Assembly (NCBI GenBank): GCA_900642245.1
Contig: CAAAJI010000321.1
Coordinates: forward strand, 35,768-53,790
Length of the DNA: 18,023 nt
DNA from: Fragilaria radians
Lineage: Eukaryota > Bacillariophyta > Fragilariophyceae > Fragilariales > Fragilariaceae
Reading direction: 5' to 3'
Shown here: positions 17,301-18,023 of the stretch, piece after piece
How the letters are laid out: every line of letters begins with the position of its first letter
Position numbering within the stretch: position 1 is the stretch's first letter
Translations under genes and position numbers: made by a program
Notes under the pieces: model-generated
What the model saw: only the letters and a program-made list of their open reading frames with translations
Told to the model about the DNA's origin: nothing
Databases searched by the model: none

Positions 17301-18023
17301 CGAGTTACAATGATGGAAAGTGCGGCTCAGATTGACACTTCTACGGATAGAACACAGATCGAGACTTTGCACAAGGAGATTCAGTTTCGAGATGATCTAT
17401 TGCAAGAAAAAAACAGCGAATTGACAGAAAGGGAAACAGAACTTAAAAAATGTCAGAGCCATGTAGCAGAATTAGAACAGAAACGTTCAGCAACGTTGCA
17501 GCAAGTTCAGGCATTGCAGGAAGAATCCGATGGTATTAAGACTAAATTGGTTGAAGCAGAGAAAAAGCTTGAACAAAAAGAGTTACAATCAATGACAAAG
17601 AATTATTTACTTGGCGAACAGGTCAAGAAAGACCGTGAAGAGCTTAAACTGCAGCAAGAAAAGCTAAAGCAAGATAAATCTGCATTGAATCAATTAGACA
17701 AGTTCTTGAAAGCCAAACTGAAAGAAGTTTCGCAACAAGAAAATCAAAATGCAGATGCCAAAATTATTGCATTAGAGGAGGAGCTTGCAAGACAAAGACT
17801 TCTGACAACGGATGCCCAGAGCAAACTACAACAAATTCAGGATGAAAAAACAAAAAAGGAAGAAGAATTATCGGCAAGAGCCAAGGCTTTGGAGGAAGCA
17901 GAGATTAAGCTCATTCAAAGAGAGCAGCAACTTTCCGCCGATGCGTTTGAGTATAAGAAGGCTGAAGGCAAAGTATTTAAACTAGCACAGCAGTTACAAG
18001 CGAGGGAAGTAGTCATGAACGAG
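14331..18023 (+). CDS. Giant coiled-coil protein, partial (runs off the window end)
   Basis: From ATG 14331 the frame is open for 1231 codons to the last base; the stop lies beyond the window. Residues 1-140 are probably disordered, Ser/Thr/Pro-rich and basic (PRRRRIPDVLEPYLTPV at about 27-43). From residue 141 (MRKQLLQLV) to the edge the chain is almost entirely Glu/Gln/Lys/Arg/Leu heptad sequence with no proline that I can find, predicting a rod of about 1090 residues. There is no motor, kinase or membrane segment in the visible part. The one clear change of texture is at about 970-1000, where SWREEKEVV and AAFSKWLRV (985-993) bring two Trp and a Phe into the helix. Likely roles are cytoskeletal, Golgi-tether or centrosome-like scaffold, as for golgins, rootletin or myosin-tail-like rods; coiled coils do not allow a specific name. 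The next ATG upstream (14227) is in a frame that stops at 14283, and 14331 fits the protein start. Confidence 0.85.
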   Translation, partial: MAVDGEAEKKKHSMEATYSNPFNLTVPRRRRIPDVLEPYLTPVRPSDQTDQGKTKFSPSPTVKKKNENRFTFETMELSSSHITTPTSNHGQPQETPETWNVSRISSQETVSVITMEEPSKLLPTDGSLSSSSAAAATSHVMRKQLLQLVNSLQTNLSESQEIRAHQQVELRHAVEEKTTLQKQLAECQEQLQEKQKIVDRQRKEMQEHSEGLLHTTREKDMIISQLQKQLEDSRSESQDLHTSLQNLRLEHASLTQSLVRQTETQGHVEAASIELQQKTQEIERERKEIHIEKQKIQQQQKEVQQLSRSIESQKVSLKQESYILENERKQVKALQQQLLEMQATQMEVETAQHEEEEKLIKIANALESRAKHLNEMESDLQANQRDFQEYQQEQQRKLTARDSEIKETTQRVISQESMLETWDTTLRERRSELDEKEKQLSAAESNLQKRAQELARIDRLIRGRCDDMEQRAKSYEAKRLLTVQAFEDLKGQRLEEESRLEDALSKLKEIQEHQQKIQAEGEEAKMALTTKINQSQAQFEAVQAKLMEASNELEETKKRHQDIQELNEAKQAEAVRQLKLSSQKLKELEGELDEAESRRATLHITILSLQSEHEKLLYIIEQERKLWDEEKKAEMESEEQRLHEMRNEIAEEFREAREMMESELLAMTENMNSRHEQASQELLSQMDQLDKMRESVDLAARSWTEKHKELELEKQNFDTKQNRLDQIVSQLESSRADQQSRQEELKSEIHRLQSALELERKTHSEALESLRKDSDVYLEKIRHSHAKELSDLVQGFQEERQNLNSQISNLQQELSNLEKKHEEEISNYVSKVSDLESDLAAARHKECTYESELKNLRLQLQDMDALHVSERNKLGKRIEQLEKDKLSLVDRDSNLLKREKELEEQKKQIEKAIKSSLASKSEFENKLHEMEDKARDISLQATDLDRRRSQLEEQEHKIQRKLRQCAMKVLVNQSWREEKEVVSAAFSKWLRVTMMESAAQIDTSTDRTQIETLHKEIQFRDDLLQEKNSELTERETELKKCQSHVAELEQKRSATLQQVQALQEESDGIKTKLVEAEKKLEQKELQSMTKNYLLGEQVKKDREELKLQQEKLKQDKSALNQLDKFLKAKLKEVSQQENQNADAKIIALEEELARQRLLTTDAQSKLQQIQDEKTKKEEELSARAKALEEAEIKLIQREQQLSADAFEYKKAEGKVFKLAQQLQAREVVMNE

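Overview
The window looks like nuclear DNA of a stramenopile alga, most likely a diatom. Four things suggest this: long intron-less reading frames, a Ty1/copia-type retrotransposon plus a decayed relative of a second copia lineage, a large stand-alone STAND-type ATPase of a bacterial-looking architecture, and a protein whose N-terminus reads like the bipartite plastid-targeting signal (signal peptide plus Phe-led transit peptide) of algae with secondary red plastids. The taxonomic call is inference; no marker gene is present.

Layout, left to right. (1) 3-119 (+): possible last 38 codons of an upstream gene, Pro/Thr-rich. (2) 120-679: intergenic. (3) 680-3826 (+): intact 1048-residue P-loop ATPase followed by a long helical, TPR-like region, with no recognisable output domain. 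(4) About 3838-4003 and 10081-10157: a decayed copy of the 3' end of that same gene, a remnant of a tandem paralogue, split by (5) a complete but dead copia element on the minus strand, 4004-10080. It has two LTRs, a 5-bp target duplication (CAGGT), a polypurine tract, a primer-binding site matching the anticodon arm of initiator tRNA-Met, and a single ancestral gag-pol frame broken by eight in-frame stops and three frameshifts. (6) 10158-11460: no gene seen. (7) About 11500-12150 (+): scraps of reverse transcriptase and RNase H from a second, older copia element in the opposite orientation. (8) 12151-13030: non-coding, with a 28-bp tandem repeat at 12904-12975 just ahead of (9) a 329-residue SET-domain-like protein with a probable plastid-targeting leader (13031-14020, +). 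(10) 14021-14330: intergenic, with a possible small upstream ORF. (11) 14331 to the window end (+): a very long coiled-coil protein, at least 1231 residues, whose stop lies outside the window; about 1090 consecutive residues contain no proline.

The host genes do not form an obvious pathway. The most informative signals are the evolutionary history of the STAND locus (tandem duplication, decay of one copy, copia insertion into the dead copy), the half-tRNA priming signature of the retrotransposon, and the way the element has lost CpG dinucleotides, which shows as strand-skewed LTR differences and an excess of TGA stops.
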